Assembly (NCBI GenBank): GCA_019321725.1
Contig: CM033120.1
Span: forward strand, 372,001 to 436,000
Direction of reading: 5' to 3'
Source: Paulownia fortunei
Lineage: Eukaryota; Streptophyta; Magnoliopsida; Lamiales; Paulowniaceae
Length of the DNA: 64,000 nucleotides
Every line of letters starts with the position of its first letter. Within the stretch, counting starts at the first letter, position 1. The position numbers and the translations under genes were made by a program. Positions 49,417-62,600 of the stretch are shown piece after piece. The notes under the pieces are model-generated. The model ran no database searches and was not told the DNA's origin. It saw only the letters and a list, made by a program, of their open reading frames with translations.

Positions 49417-52400
49417 TTAAAAAGATCGATAGAGAGCAAATTCAACGACTGATCCGAGCTCGTCCCTGTTCCCATTTCGAAGGAATCCATCACCATTAAG
49501 ATCCCAAAGACTTGAGCTTGATGATGTGAATGGAGATTGGTTGATGGAAATCTCTTCAAAATGGCTATTTTCTTGTAAATTTTCATCGATGACAATATAT
49601 TTTGCAGTGCGAGTGCTTTCAGATTCCAAGCTGCAAGTTGCTGAATTTGCATCTCCAGAGCTTGTTTTGATGTCAATGGCAGGTTTAGAGTGTGGTTTGC
49701 TGTTCTTGTATGTTGTGTTCCTCTTTACTATTCGACAAAGTGTCCAAACTTCCTGCAATAATTATTCGACAAAAAAAAAAGAGAGTTAAGGATTTCAACT
49801 TCATAATAATAAATACGTTGCACTTACTTGAATATTTTTTGAGTTACTATTAATTTCCGAACCCTTTAATATTTTTTTAAGCTATTTTTTCAATCATTAT
49901 TATGGATTTTGAGTCCGAGCAATTTAAAATCCTTGACTCTAAATTTTTTCTTCAGATTAAAATCATTCAATCTAAATATAGCGGAATTAAGAGAAATTAA
50001 GATTCTGATTTTGACTAGTAGGGCTACTCTTCATGATGTACTAATATTGCAACTTGCTAGTGTTCACATGTATAATTGGGCTATGGACGATAATTGTTTT
50101 TTTTTTTTTTTGAGTGAGACAATTAAGTATATCATGATGTATATATCACTGAATAACTTATTAAGTATTACATTGCTAAGTCGAACAATAGCTAATTTGA
50201 TATACCTTATTTTAGCAATAAAATAGAAACAAATTTGGCCAAGAAAAAATAGAAAATAGAGCAAAGAAATAACCAAATGAACAACTCCATGCAGAAACAA
50301 AGTGCACGTACTAGTTGCTAGACGTCTTATAGATATTACACTCAGTGTTGTATATTAGGTGTACATTCCATCATACATTTATTACACATATATATAGAGA
50401 ATGTGTGTAAAATATATGGTGAACCCAATACATATCACTAGATATAATATCTCTTACATTGCAACTAACTAGCGATTATGCAAACTAGAAAAGAAATAAT
50501 AAATTTCTTAATCAAGTATACGCAAAAAAAAATAGTTAGAGATGTCGACGAACTTATAACTTCTTGGTCATCATACGTATGATCGGAACTAGAATGATTT
50601 GGAGGGAGGTGAAATTCGTGCGTCGTAAAAAAAAAAATAGTTAGGGATATCGACGAACTTACAACTTCTTGGTCATACGTATGATCGTTGGAACTAGAAT
50701 GATTTGGAGGGAGGCGAAATTCGTGCATCATCCAATCCGTTTTCGTTCCTTTACCGGCGGTTGCTCTACGGTAGTAGACCAAGGATTTCTTGAGGCCAAT
50801 GCATTCATTGTTGTTGCAGCTGGTTGAATAGATAGGCTTATCAATGCCAGTTGCCTTCCAAAATCCAGACCCTGTTAGGGTTACCCTATTAGGCCTTAAA
50901 CTGTTCTTATACTTTCTCCCTCTCATGCAGAAGAAGTACCATTCCTTGTCCCCCACACTGCTGCCCAACTCTTCATGATAAATATACATATGTATCAACA
51001 AAGAGTAATTGATTAGGGAAAAAGAAGCAGAAGCCAAAGTCACAATAAGTTGTTGACAAGTGATCAGATGCATATGTATCAAAAAATTCATTTTTCTTTT
51101 TTCTTTTTCATATTAGGGATTTATATCTGAATATATATACATATATATAATTACAAAAAATAGAGAAGAAACCATTGGAAAGTGGAATGCATATGAAAAA
51201 TCTTGGCTTAACTTTGTTAAATAAAGATCAATTTTCATGTTATTTCTGGTTGCAAACAATTGTTGTTTGGATTTATGGTGCTTTGCTGTGTAATTAGCAT
51301 AGACAGAGTGAGTAAGGGGTTGGACCTAATGATCGCTTTCTTTACTTGTCAAAAATATTAAATTTTATATTTAAATTAAAAGAAATCAAAATTTTGGCCT
51401 TCTTTAAATTCTTAAATTCTCATCTCATATAAGTCAAAATATCTATATCGCTTTTCGAAACTAAAAATTCTAGTTCAGTCCTTGTCAATGAGTGTCTTTC
51501 AATTCAATTTTCTTGAGGTCAAAAGACATTAAATTAGTCAATATATAACATTGTGAAATAAAGAAATTTTTTCACATGTCACATCAAATCATGGAACAAA
51601 AACTTTTTCTCTTTTTGGGATGAGATAGATATTTAGCTCATATGAAGGGTAATTTCAAATTTGAATATGAAAAATTTCATTTAATTTACATGTAAAACTT
51701 CATATTATACACAAGCAAGGGGTAGACTGTCATGTCCAAGCCCCCTACTCCCTCCATCTTTGCATCAAGATGATATTTCTTATAATTAAGAGGAGTGAAT
51801 ATTAATCCATGCATGTGTTTGTAGATGTCATAGAATTGTGAAGGCAACAAATTTCATGTATTTACAATGGTGTACATGATAAACTAGCATCAATACAAAT
51901 TTCCTCCTTTATTTCCTTCTTCATGCATGTTTGGGTGTCGGGGGAAAATAATTTTGTATATCGGGTGCTGCACACCAAATCACGGGAAACGTTCCATGCC
52001 AGATCAGTATAATAAAAACTCTAATGATGACGTGACATCATTCTCATCGTTTAATGTTAAAACACCTTTATAGGTAAGAATTTTTCGGTTGTAAATGGAT
52101 TCTTCATTCTTATTATGCATTATTGCATGCCCCTAAAAATTAGATCACTTGGCATGCAATAGTTGTAGTTAAGCATGGAAAAACAAGGAAAATTGGAGGC
52201 TATACAGACAGTAAAAACCAAAGAAAAAAGGTAGATATACTTACTGGGAAGATCCCATGGATCATATTTGTAGATATCAACCTGCTTGATGAGCTCTACA
52301 CATATGGATTTCCCTTCCACCTTTCTTAGTAGATAAAATCCCAAAAGCTCTTCATCAGTTGGATGGAACCGAAACCCTGGCATAACAGCTTCTTGATGAT

Positions 52401-52437
52401 CATCTTTAGTCTTATTTGCAGCACAATTATCCCCCAT
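49417..52437 (-). CDS. NAC transcription factor, JUB1/ANAC042-like
   Basis: Plant NAC factor of 278 aa close to Arabidopsis JUNGBRUNNEN1 (ANAC042, 275 aa), a regulator of ageing, H2O2 and stress responses. Minus-strand exons: 52437-52245, 50970-50663 and 49752-49417. This is the usual three-exon NAC layout and the phases close. NAC subdomains are in order: [18 protein letters not shown] (residue 19 on), [86 protein letters not shown] and [11 protein letters not shown] (from residue 168). The activation tail is Ser-rich and ends [11 protein letters not shown]. The start is the ATG giving MGDNC. The upstream codon in frame is GTG. Exon 2 ends with a strong GTAAGT donor, and the surrounding 105 bp is duplicated directly downstream inside intron 2. 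Intron 1 is 1.27 kb. Confidence 0.94.
50524..50731 (-). repeat. 105-bp tandem duplication spanning NAC exon 2 end and donor
   Basis: Two direct copies spaced 105 bp apart. Each, on the minus strand, has GCACGAATTTC, CTCCCTCCAAATCATTCTAG, CATACGTATGA, CCAAGAAGTT and TAAGTTCGTCGA, then CTAACTATTTTTTTTT. The upstream copy (about 50629-50731) supplies the last 22-23 codons of exon 2 and the GTAAGT donor. The downstream copy (about 50524-50626) is intronic, and its equivalent site reads ATAAGT. The unit length is a multiple of three. Confidence 0.93.
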
Positions 52438-55392
52438 CTTCACATCTCTTTTAGTTTCTTTTCATCAGTTTATTTCATGACAAAAATCGATTCTTGGAAC
52501 CCTTTTAGTTCTCTTGCTTTGTGTTGATTGAGTGCATGAAATTGAGTTCAAAATCTTGAATCTTGAACTGTGCATATATATTATATGCTTGCTAGCCAAG
52601 GTCATATCTCTATCGTTTTATAATAGAAACTTAGGCCACAAGAGTTGGGGAAATTATAAAGTCTTTCTTTGGGTGATTATTTTTTTGAAAAAACTAACAC
52701 ACATTTGCTTCTAGAGGAGATCTGATGTAAAATTCTACATTATGGACTTAAAAAAACTGAGTAGTTGAAGTAAAAATACAGTTCAAAGTTTGAAAGAAAT
52801 GACAGATAAGGACAGTTTTGGAATTGAAATGGGGAGGGTCTTAAATAGTGTTTGAATATAGTTCTTTAAACACCATTCTTCTTTATTATTGAATAGTAGA
52901 AGTTTGCTAGGAGGGGAGAAAAACAAGAATTTTGAAGCATATGTTAATAAGGAAGAACTGTGTATACCATACCTTTTTTATCCTCAATTTATTATTGGAA
53001 TTTCTTTTTAAAACGTTTTAAAATAAAATTTTATTTGTAAAAAAGTTAAACTTTTTTCTCCGAAACTATTATGTGATGTGATACTATTAATTCTCAACTA
53101 CTACTTTTAAGGGTAATAGTATAAAAAGATAATTTTTTCAACTCTTATTTATAACTCCTTGTCGGATCAAATTATCCCCTACAATTTTAAGACTACGGAG
53201 TATAAATATATATATAAGAAAATAAATAAAATTTGTTTTCACTCAAAAAATATAGCACTACTCCAAATATTTTGTATTCCAAATGTATACCTCACAAATA
53301 GGCGATAATTAAAAATTTATTCTTATTCTTCATCTGGATTTGCTTATAGGACTATCAGGCATGTGAAAGTCCAGTTATCTTGTGGGCATAACATTGACCT
53401 ATATGAAGGCAAGTTTAGATGCAGAAAAAAAGGGTTAACTCAAAATTCAAACAAGAAGCTTTCAACACCTGGAAATATATATCTTTAAAATGTCAGACTA
53501 GCAATTAAATATTAGTCTCTAGAAGAAAATTGGCCAACAATTTGCATTTATTTATCAATTGACTTATATACATGAACCAATAAAAATTTGTATCTCTATT
53601 AATTTTTTATATGCACTTGGTTTGAAAAGCTTATGCCGTAGAAGCTGACATCAAGCTATTGACCTTTTATCCGCATCTTCCCGATGGGAGGGATTCGCTT
53701 TGTTTGGGATGAACTTGTAGAGACTCGACCCGGCTCCCTCGTAGAATGACGTTTTTTATAAGACTTCATTTTCTCATTGGAACCAAAAAATAAAAAACAA
53801 AGAGTTTGAGCCATTGTGGTTATCACCTCAAACTCTATGATATGATTCTTACCGTTTAGTAATTTTATATTGAATGCATATAAGAGTTTTTCATTGTAAA
53901 TTTACTTGCTAAAAAGTAAATGAAAAGTGAGACTTTTTACTTTCTTGGCTGATGCATGCATTGAAATTAGGAAAAAGAAAAAAGAAAAGAGTTGCACATT
54001 TTCAATGATTTTATTAACTATGTTAACTTCTGCCTTGACTCATAAATTTGTTTACACAGATATGATGTATTTTCCATGTGGGTACTTGTTTTTTTATTAC
54101 TATTATTATTATTTTTTGACCAATGAACTTTTCTTCTGAAAAAAAGTAGCAGTCAGATGAAGTAAATAAAAATTGCTAAATCCTTTGAACAATTAGGTTT
54201 TGTTTGAAATAATAGATTTTTTTTTTAAATAATTGTTTTGCTCTTCAAGAAGAAGCTGTTGACAAATTGTAGCAGAATTAGCTGACAAGTGGATACCTTA
54301 TTTTTCTAGGCAAAAAAGAAAATAGTTAATAATACCTGATAATAGTAATTTAGTAACCTGAAAAGACATAGCATGATATTTCCTTCAAAAAATAAGATGT
54401 AATATTGACCCAAAATTATTTAAAACAAATTACATATGAATATGCCTGCATATGGAATGATGTGAATGGAAATGAATTGTTCCAAAACAAAACTATGACA
54501 TATTTACACATTATTTTATAAATTTCACAAAGCTTATATCATGTTACAAACCTTCTAATTAATATGTTATATAATAATCTATATTACAATTAAGACAAAA
54601 TAGTAAGTTAATTGTAGGATATGCATCATATTTTTATAAATTATCCATAATCTAGTCAAATATTTACTTTTGGTGATGATGGTCCATAATAAAATCCAAA
54701 ACCAGTACATTTGATGATTTTTGCTAGATAATTCATCCAACCTAAATAACTATACCCTTCTATCTAAAATATCTAGAATATATTTTGACAATTATGCCTA
54801 TGATTTTAAACTATATATTATAATTTAAACCTAAACTAATTTATAAGAATTTTTAGTTAAGGGCAAATTAGTCAAAGGCATAATAATTTACATAATTATC
54901 CATCAAAATATTCATTTGATAAATTTTTTGACTAATATATTATTTAAATAATCATATGAAGTATACATAAATTTATTATATAATTTAATCATAATCCCAC
55001 ATTTCATCACATTTTTCATCAAAATTTCTCTTCCAAATCAAAGAAGTAAACGACACAAAAAGTATAATAAATATGAGATTAAGGGCTAAAAATGAAGCCA
55101 ATTGAGAAGAAATATGTCAGTTTTAAAAAGAAAAAAAAAAAGAATAGATTGCACTCTCAACGTAATAGACCTCTCATACATTTTGTATGAAAAATTAGGT
55201 ACTATTTATTCTCTTGTGCTCATTATTATCAAGGGAAAAAAAAATAGACAGAAAATAGAAATAAAAATAAAAAATATGTTTTCTAGTTTATCACATACAG
55301 GAAAGACTCCAAGAACATCCAAAACTTTGGTCTTAGAATAAATATTTTAGGTCTTCAAATATACCCTCTGGACTAGAACCACTGTTTTCATA

Positions 55393-55720
55393 ACGAGGCA
55401 TAACAATGGGCGAATTTTCAAAAGTCAAAATGGGTTTAGAATGGGTCTTTCATTTTTTATTTTAACATGTCTCATCTAATTTTTATATTTATTTTTTATT
55501 TTAATATATATATATATGTAATACTATATTTTAAAAAAATATATATATATTTTTAAAATAATAGTGTTATTTTAAAAAAATATTTTTTTATATATTTTTA
55601 AAATTATAAAACGGGTTTAACAGATCTAACCCCCGATGAATTCATGGTGGGGCGGGTTTCTTTGAAACCCTGTTGAAACGTGTCTCAAATTTTGATAAAT
55701 GCACCCTATTATCATCCTTA
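55393..55720 (+). mobile_element. hAT-type MITE, family 2, copy F
   Basis: About 330 bp with left end GAGGCATAACAATGGGCGAA, matching copy E's TATGGCAATGGGCGAG, and right end CACCCTATTATCATCCTTA. The centre is AT-rich with AAACGGGTTTAACAGATC and GGGGCGGGTTTC subterminal words. It is non-coding. Confidence 0.55.
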
Positions 55721-55721
55721 T

Positions 55722-56110
55722 TTATAATTAGACCGGTGATCAAATCAATCATACTATCGAATAACAGTTCAACCAATGATCCAATCGAAAAAATTAATTA
55801 TATTTTTTATCATATTATATAAAATAATAATATAATAAATTAATTGTTATGTATTAAATTTTAAAAAAAATAATCAACCTAAAAATATACCTACCAAAGT
55901 CTAACATTTAAATAACCACATATATATAATCAAATACCAAGTTTAAATTTTAAACTTCTTCAAAAAAATACAAAAAAAACAAATTTTGGCTGATTCTTGG
56001 CCAATTTTTTTTATCGATTCAACCTCATTTTCAATTTTTGATAGCTAACCGAATCGAACCGACCAATTCCAGTCAAACCGATCGGTTCGCTATGATTTTG
56101 AAAACACTGA
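55722..56110 (+). mobile_element. MITE-like element, family 1, copy D
   Basis: About 389 bp, left end AGACCGGTGATCAAATC, right end CAGTCAAACCGATCGGTTCG then TATGATTTTGAAAACACTGA. Its interior matches copies A and C. It directly abuts the family 2 element on its left. Confidence 0.6.
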
Positions 56111-56139
56111 CTAGAACCATACAATTTTGGATTATAGTG

Positions 56140-56296
56140 CAGAGAAAACATAAGGAAAAACACACTCATCCCTCCCCCACCCCCAACACACACACACACA
56201 GAATTATCGAGCAGAGAAAACATAAAGAAAAACACACCCATCGAGAAAACATAAGGAAAAACACACTCATCCCACACACACACACACACACACACG

Positions 56297-56327
<31 letters not shown>

Positions 56328-56330
56328 GGA
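56140..56330. repeat. Minisatellite plus CA/GT inverted repeat and poly-G
   Basis: Three copies of AGAAAACATAAGGAAAAACA-type units start near 56140, 56212 and 56243, separated by CA-rich tracts. At 56273-56295 a (CA)n run is followed directly by (GT)n at 56297-56311, so the two can pair as a hairpin. It then ends in 19 G residues. Confidence 0.85.
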
Positions 56331-56600
56331 CTTCTTCCCTAATTTGTCAATATATTGGCCATGTTTTGTTCAATCAAAAGTATCAGTTTGCCTATGAGAT
56401 ACCATTGGCAGGCATCAATTATTCAGTATACACAGAATGGACATAACTCCTAACAGACAATAGAAAGGATAAAAGAAGTCCATAACTCCAGGTAAAATTA
56501 AACCTTGTCATCCCAACTGGTCAAAGGTCGACGCCCATAATGTCTTGACTCGAATATCATCCTTTACAATATGGATTCTCTGTCAAGGAGAACATCAGCA

Positions 56601-59600
56601 CTAGGCAGAATTCTGCTCCGGGAACATTTCCCTCAGAGACTCGGGCATTTTCAAAACAATCTCGGCAAATGCTGAAGGAAAAGGCAACATTAAAATTACG
56701 TTTTTCATTCACAGATATACAGAGTGTGTGTATAGGTGTTTGGGTGGGCACGGAATGGGGGGCATCATTAAATAAAATAAAAATAGGCAGCTAAACGATT
56801 GCAATGAATATATTATCTACTTTCATAAAGTCAGTCCAACCTTCAGGTAAACTCATTGATCGTAACGCATCCTCTGCATATAGCAAACGAGCTGGAATAG
56901 GTTGACGTCCTAGGGCTCCATTTTCCTTCCTGTTTATAGGTGCTGGACCAGTCCATGATATCTTAGGTTGCTGAGTCGACCATGCAACGACACTGACCAC
57001 GGACGGAAGTGTAGAGAGAAGATCGGCATAAGTAAGGCTCACTGTAATTTTGCTGTCAGAAAGAATCAACACAAGAACATATTAAAAGTAAGCATCCAAA
57101 GGCCATCCAGAAAAACATGCGGAATCTATATAATTTATTGCTCATGTATACATAAAAATTGTTCCTATAAAATAGTAGCAGCATGGTTAGAGAATGTAAA
57201 TGCAATTTCTCAAGGACAGTGTACCCATGCATACTCCCAATAGAAGGTCTGGGTGGGAGGATTTCACAGTAATCACTTTCGTAAAAAGTCAGAGAACCAA
57301 AACTAACCAGTTATGCCAAAAAGCTTGGAAGAGATACAGAAAGATGCAATAAATTTGTTAATGAAAATTGAAAGAGAGAGCCATGTTCTTTAAAATCCGA
57401 ATTTGAGGATGTAATAGACATTAAATATCCACAAGCGTCAGTGTTTTGATAAAAAGATGCTGCATGCAATATTAGCACTACTTCAGAAAAAGATTAGCCA
57501 CATGTATCAGGCTGCAAGAAGATGACTCTTATTTTTAATAACCAAATGACTGAACTGGAATATAAGCATAGGTCTGGCTTAACAACAGAAAAAAAAAAAA
57601 AGAATAATTACAAAAATATTCTGATAGAATGTGACTGCAGTTTCATGGAAGTGCTATAGAGAAAATGCTTGTAGAGAAAGAGAAGCTGCAATAGAATAGA
57701 ATTTCATTGCGAGATACAACCATATAAATACATAGAGAACATGAAGATTCCATCTTCAGTTTGCTTTCTCATCTCCATACAGACATTAATTTTTTAGTTC
57801 ATAACCAAGTGGCAGTTTCTTTGATATTTCAAATTGTTGTACATATTAGCTGCATTTTTGTTTCTCTTGGTTTAAGATAGCCCTTTTCCATGGCCTCACC
57901 AATTGAAAGTGAATATCGAGCACTTTTAAGCAGTTTCTGTCCATTTCTTGGGACAGAAATGTTACAATTAGCCAATAGGGCACATACTAAACCATCGCAA
58001 TTATTTAGCATAACCAAAATGTTTCCAATAACTGAGGAACTTCTTGTGACACAGAAATTTGAGGGACTGAAGTTTAGCAGAAACTACGAATAGCAAATGT
58101 CATCTATTCTTTATGCTGCAACACAAGGGAGAAAAGGCCATAATAAAGTACAATTAACTAAGGGGATGCTTGACACTTTGCCAGTATATAAATATGTCAT
58201 ATGGCACTTACTTATGGTCAGTGATCAAATGACTGCTTCAATATGTAATATAAAAAGTTGAATTCCAGTACAGTACAAATAGAACAAAAAAATAAAAAAA
58301 TAAAATGGAGTATGCTAAGTCAAGAAACAAATGTAAAGTAAATTGCTTACTGAACAGATCAATCAGATAAAGTGAAGCACAGGAAGAAGGCTCCACCTAC
58401 CAATCAAAATGTGTAAGCACAAATTCAACCATATGATATGGAAGACTAAAATAAAGTTCTCCTATTTGATTTCCATACAACTCCTTTACAAGGCGAACCT
58501 GAAAAAGAAGAAGAGAATCAGTGAATACGGATGCTCATTGTTCAAGATCTTTATTTATAGAAGCATAATGGAAAATAAGGAACAACCAATGATGCATATC
58601 AAATTTCACATCAATAGCAACCCATTTGAAGCAAATGAACGCAGAGTTGTTCCTGACATCATGCAATCACAAAAGCGAATCCACCACAAGAACACAATAT
58701 CCATCCACACACCAATTTGCATTGGAGCTGAGGCCATTTTTTATTAGAGGTTCTATTATCAGCAAATAAGACAATTGAACTTTATAGTGGTGGTTGGACT
58801 GATTGAAAAGTACTACTATAATTTTAACCAAACTGGTCATTAGGTGATGAAATGAACCTACTTGAGAAAGAATATCTTTGTCCTGGAACTATATTTATAA
58901 TTTTAAACTATTCAATTCTAGATTAGATAGAAATTTGAGCCAGGATTCTTCTTTCTTAAAATAAGACTCAAATAAAATTTCAAAAAAAAAGAAAAAGAAA
59001 AAGAAAAAGGGAAACATATCTCACAAAACTAAAAAGGTAATATTTTCATAATAGGCGAAAGGAGTGAGTAGTCAACAGCATATCTCATCAAAGGTTTCCA
59101 AAACACATAAAATCCACACAATCAGTATAGTGGTTCTGCTAAGTAATATGACGAATCAATAACACATGAACTGCACAAAAGATTCTGCGAGCAAAAATTA
59201 GTTTCATAATGAAGAAACAACAGCAATATTTTTAGGTATCCTCAAGTTGCAAAATTTTGAAACATGACTAGATAAAGAATTTTGGATGAGTTCTCAAATG
59301 TTTTCAAATTCCACACACTATAAAATATCATAGCAACCATGATGAGTGGACATTTTCTTGTCCTTAAAGATATGACTTAGTATGCTTTTCTAAAGAAATA
59401 AATTAATAAATTACATGAAACCTTGGGAGTAATCAACAAGAACAACCCAACACTACATAAAACACTAACTACAAAAGGCATCAAACCATGAAATGTGCGG
59501 ATCAATATGTTTTAGCAGTCCACTTATCATGGCTAATAGGTTTTGAAACATGCATGAGTGAAGGCCATTCTATCTCGATGATAAACACGGAAGGAGGACC

Positions 59601-62600
59601 TATCTTCACGTCTTCCAAGACATCTGAACAGAGATACGAAGTACTAAAATCTGCAGATCTGAAATTACCAAAACTACCCCTAGTTGATTAAATTACCAAC
59701 ACATAAAATTCCAAACTGTTTTAGAATGTTCTTTCATTAATTTTCCAGATCCTGCTCCTTGCTTATGTTCTTGTAGACTTTTAAAGGTTGAGAATCATCT
59801 ATATAAATATTTGTGCAGTGGCAATGATAGGCTCTATTGAGGGAGAGTCCAATTACGGAGCAGAATTCGGGTCAAATATGATATAAAGCAATCTAAAAAC
59901 TCTAGTCCACCCATTGACTAGTTTTAACGATGTGACCCATGGATATTGAAGGTATTCCTGGGTGATCTCGTAGTTCCTTGCATAAACCTTGGTTGACTTC
60001 TCAAAAGAATTCACCAACAACTACAAATCTTTTACCCAAGTTTGTCATCACTTCTATTAGCCATAACACACTATACTTTAGGGTTCAAAAACAAATTTGG
60101 AAATGCTACTTCATATCGATCTCTATATACATCTTTCACCAATACAGAACTTAAGTGATTAGAACATCCACACTTAATTAAAGCGATGAATAAAATCTAG
60201 TGCAAGAGTAGATGCATTAACAAATCTTTCCTTGAAACCCCCATAAAAAAATCTAACTTACCCTGGCTTTAGGCAATCCTTAGCAGTTTCAGCATCAAGA
60301 AATGCATAGTGAAAATCAGATATGCCAAGGAGACCACCTCTTCAATAAAACTCAAATGTAATTTTCATTAGTTGCTTCAACTAAATAAGTAAAATATTAA
60401 TGCCTTCAAAATTTCTGTGGTGGTGGAGACAAGCAGACTACAGCAAGCATACAATGGAACATAAATTAAGCATGGTATAGTAGAAGATACAATTTCCAGA
60501 CTTTCAAACTCATCCAACTAGAAAACATTTAGCACAAGCGCGCAGTGCGATGACACACAAACACGTGCACAGAGAGAGAGAGAGAACTCTTGTTAATTTA
60601 TTATAGAAACATATTTCCTACCTTGAATAATTGTCCTTTTTTATATTCTACACGTGTAAAACTAAGATGGACACAAACATGCATACGGCGGCGGGGGTGG
60701 GGTGGGTGGGGGGGTGGTCATTCAACTTTATAACTGATAGATTCATGTTCCCTATCTAGAAAATTGTTTCCCTTTCATTTAATTTTAGATGTGTAACCAA
60801 ACTTTCACTGTTTAAGAAGGAACACTAGAATCAAAAAGCATGTCTCATGATTCCATAACATGTTCCCAACAAGAAAAGAAGAAAACAATGTAAGAGTGGT
60901 GAGCGAGTGAGCGGGGAGATACTATTCGATGTATGGTTAGATAAATAAATTGAGTGCACTTCCACAGTGAAAAAAATACCTGCTCTCGTCTGTCGATGTA
61001 AGCCTGCAACAAGATTCCCACATGGTCTATGAACTTCTGGAACCAAATCAAGGGAAACAATATCATTTCAGATATGCATGATCAGCACATGAAATGATAC
61101 ATTCATGCAGCTAACCTCACCATTGCATTTGAAGAAAGAAAATCATTTTCTGCCTCCCGTATTGGCAAGAAAAAAGGAATTGTATGTTCAAGAACAGTCA
61201 TTTTCTCAAGAAACGACTTGCTTTCAAGAACACAATGGAACAGCTCACAAGGTTCTCCTGTAAAGTTCAACATTGGATTAATGACTCATTTCTCATTGTA
61301 CAATCAAACGGGTATAATTGAAGCCCTATTTTGAATTTGTAATCAGAAGCTCTTTGCTACCAAAAGTTACTGTTTGCAACTTGAACATTCATTCTGTTTC
61401 ATCAAATTTTTGTAGAAGATTCCACCATTCATTTGAAGCACTTCCTATGATTTGGTTAAAATGTCCAATACTCTTCATGAAATTGCACGGGTCAAGGCGG
61501 CAGGAACTTTGGCTGGTAGATGTTTAGGTTCTCTCTCTATTCAGTCCCTCCCTCCCTCCCTCCCTCTCTCTTGGCTTTGTGTTGCATTGGTGCTTTGAAG
61601 CCTAATGGCAAAACGGGAATTCTTTGGTTAATTTACGAGCGACCTTGAGGGCCTGAACTGTCATTTTATCGATTAATACATGTTTCCCTTTTCCTAATTC
61701 AGTAAATCAATCTTTTATACATTCTACCTCCTCCCTTCTCAGGTAATAAAAAGTTATACTCCAGTAGAAAGGAGAGTACTGGGAAATCTTTGCTTGGATC
61801 CATAACTGCCAAGTAATAGACTTTTGGACATAATGGCTATAACAGATACATGCTGGAAACATACAAACTAGAAATTCGAAAAGGAGGCAGATTTTAAGTG
61901 TTTAGATGGTCAACTGCTCTGCACCTCCAAGGGAAAAGGGGCCAAGGTGAAGCAACAATCTCCTGTCATCCCCGGTTCATCAGACCCTGTCCACAAGGAA
62001 AGCATTTCCTATCCCGGGATTCCATCACAAGATAATGCCTACATGTAGAGTCTGGATACCCACCAAATTAGTAAAGAGAAGCACTACAGTCAGGCAACAG
62101 AGCATCTGATCTTTCAGGCGTCCAGGTACACAAGTAGTTTCCTTTGAACGCGTATTCAAATCCACAAAAGATCTACATATTCAGTACTGCTAATATCTCT
62201 TCTGAAAAGTGTCTACTTATTTTTCTACCATTAACATGCTATTATTAATAACTTGGCAACAGTCCTAGATGCAGTAATGAGGTTGCTCCACCGTAATCTG
62301 GAAGTCAGAAGTTCAAGTTACAAAAAGAATGTAAGGTTGCACAGGTGAACCCTCCCAAAACCCCAAAGGTGGCAGCCTTGTGCAATAAGGTAGGCCCCCC
62401 CTTAGGCTTTTATATATGAGTGTATATACTAGTGGTTGTCAGCACTCGATGCTTGGGCTTAACTATAAAGAGTTTTATGTACTAATAGCTGTGATGCACT
62501 CAATGCTTGTGCTTAATTATAGAAACATTAAGTTTCGGCATATTTCTATGTTTGCACTTAATTGGAAAGCATAACTATTTGACCCAATATCTTATGGTAA

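Larger units (their letters stand above)
52438..56600. other. Intergenic region, NAC promoter side
   Basis: Promoter and upstream DNA of the NAC gene on the left and 3' flank of the CENP-O-like gene on the right. It is AT-rich. A second family 2 MITE (55393-55720) abuts copy D of MITE family 1 (55722-56110), and a repeat-and-hairpin block follows (56140-56330). No gene is supported. Confidence 0.6.

Noticed and set aside
59488..59691. Plus-strand 67-codon ATG frame in a CENP-O-like intron
   Set aside because: No recognisable domain, antisense within an intron, no promoter or neighbour support. Could be tested by similarity search but not called.
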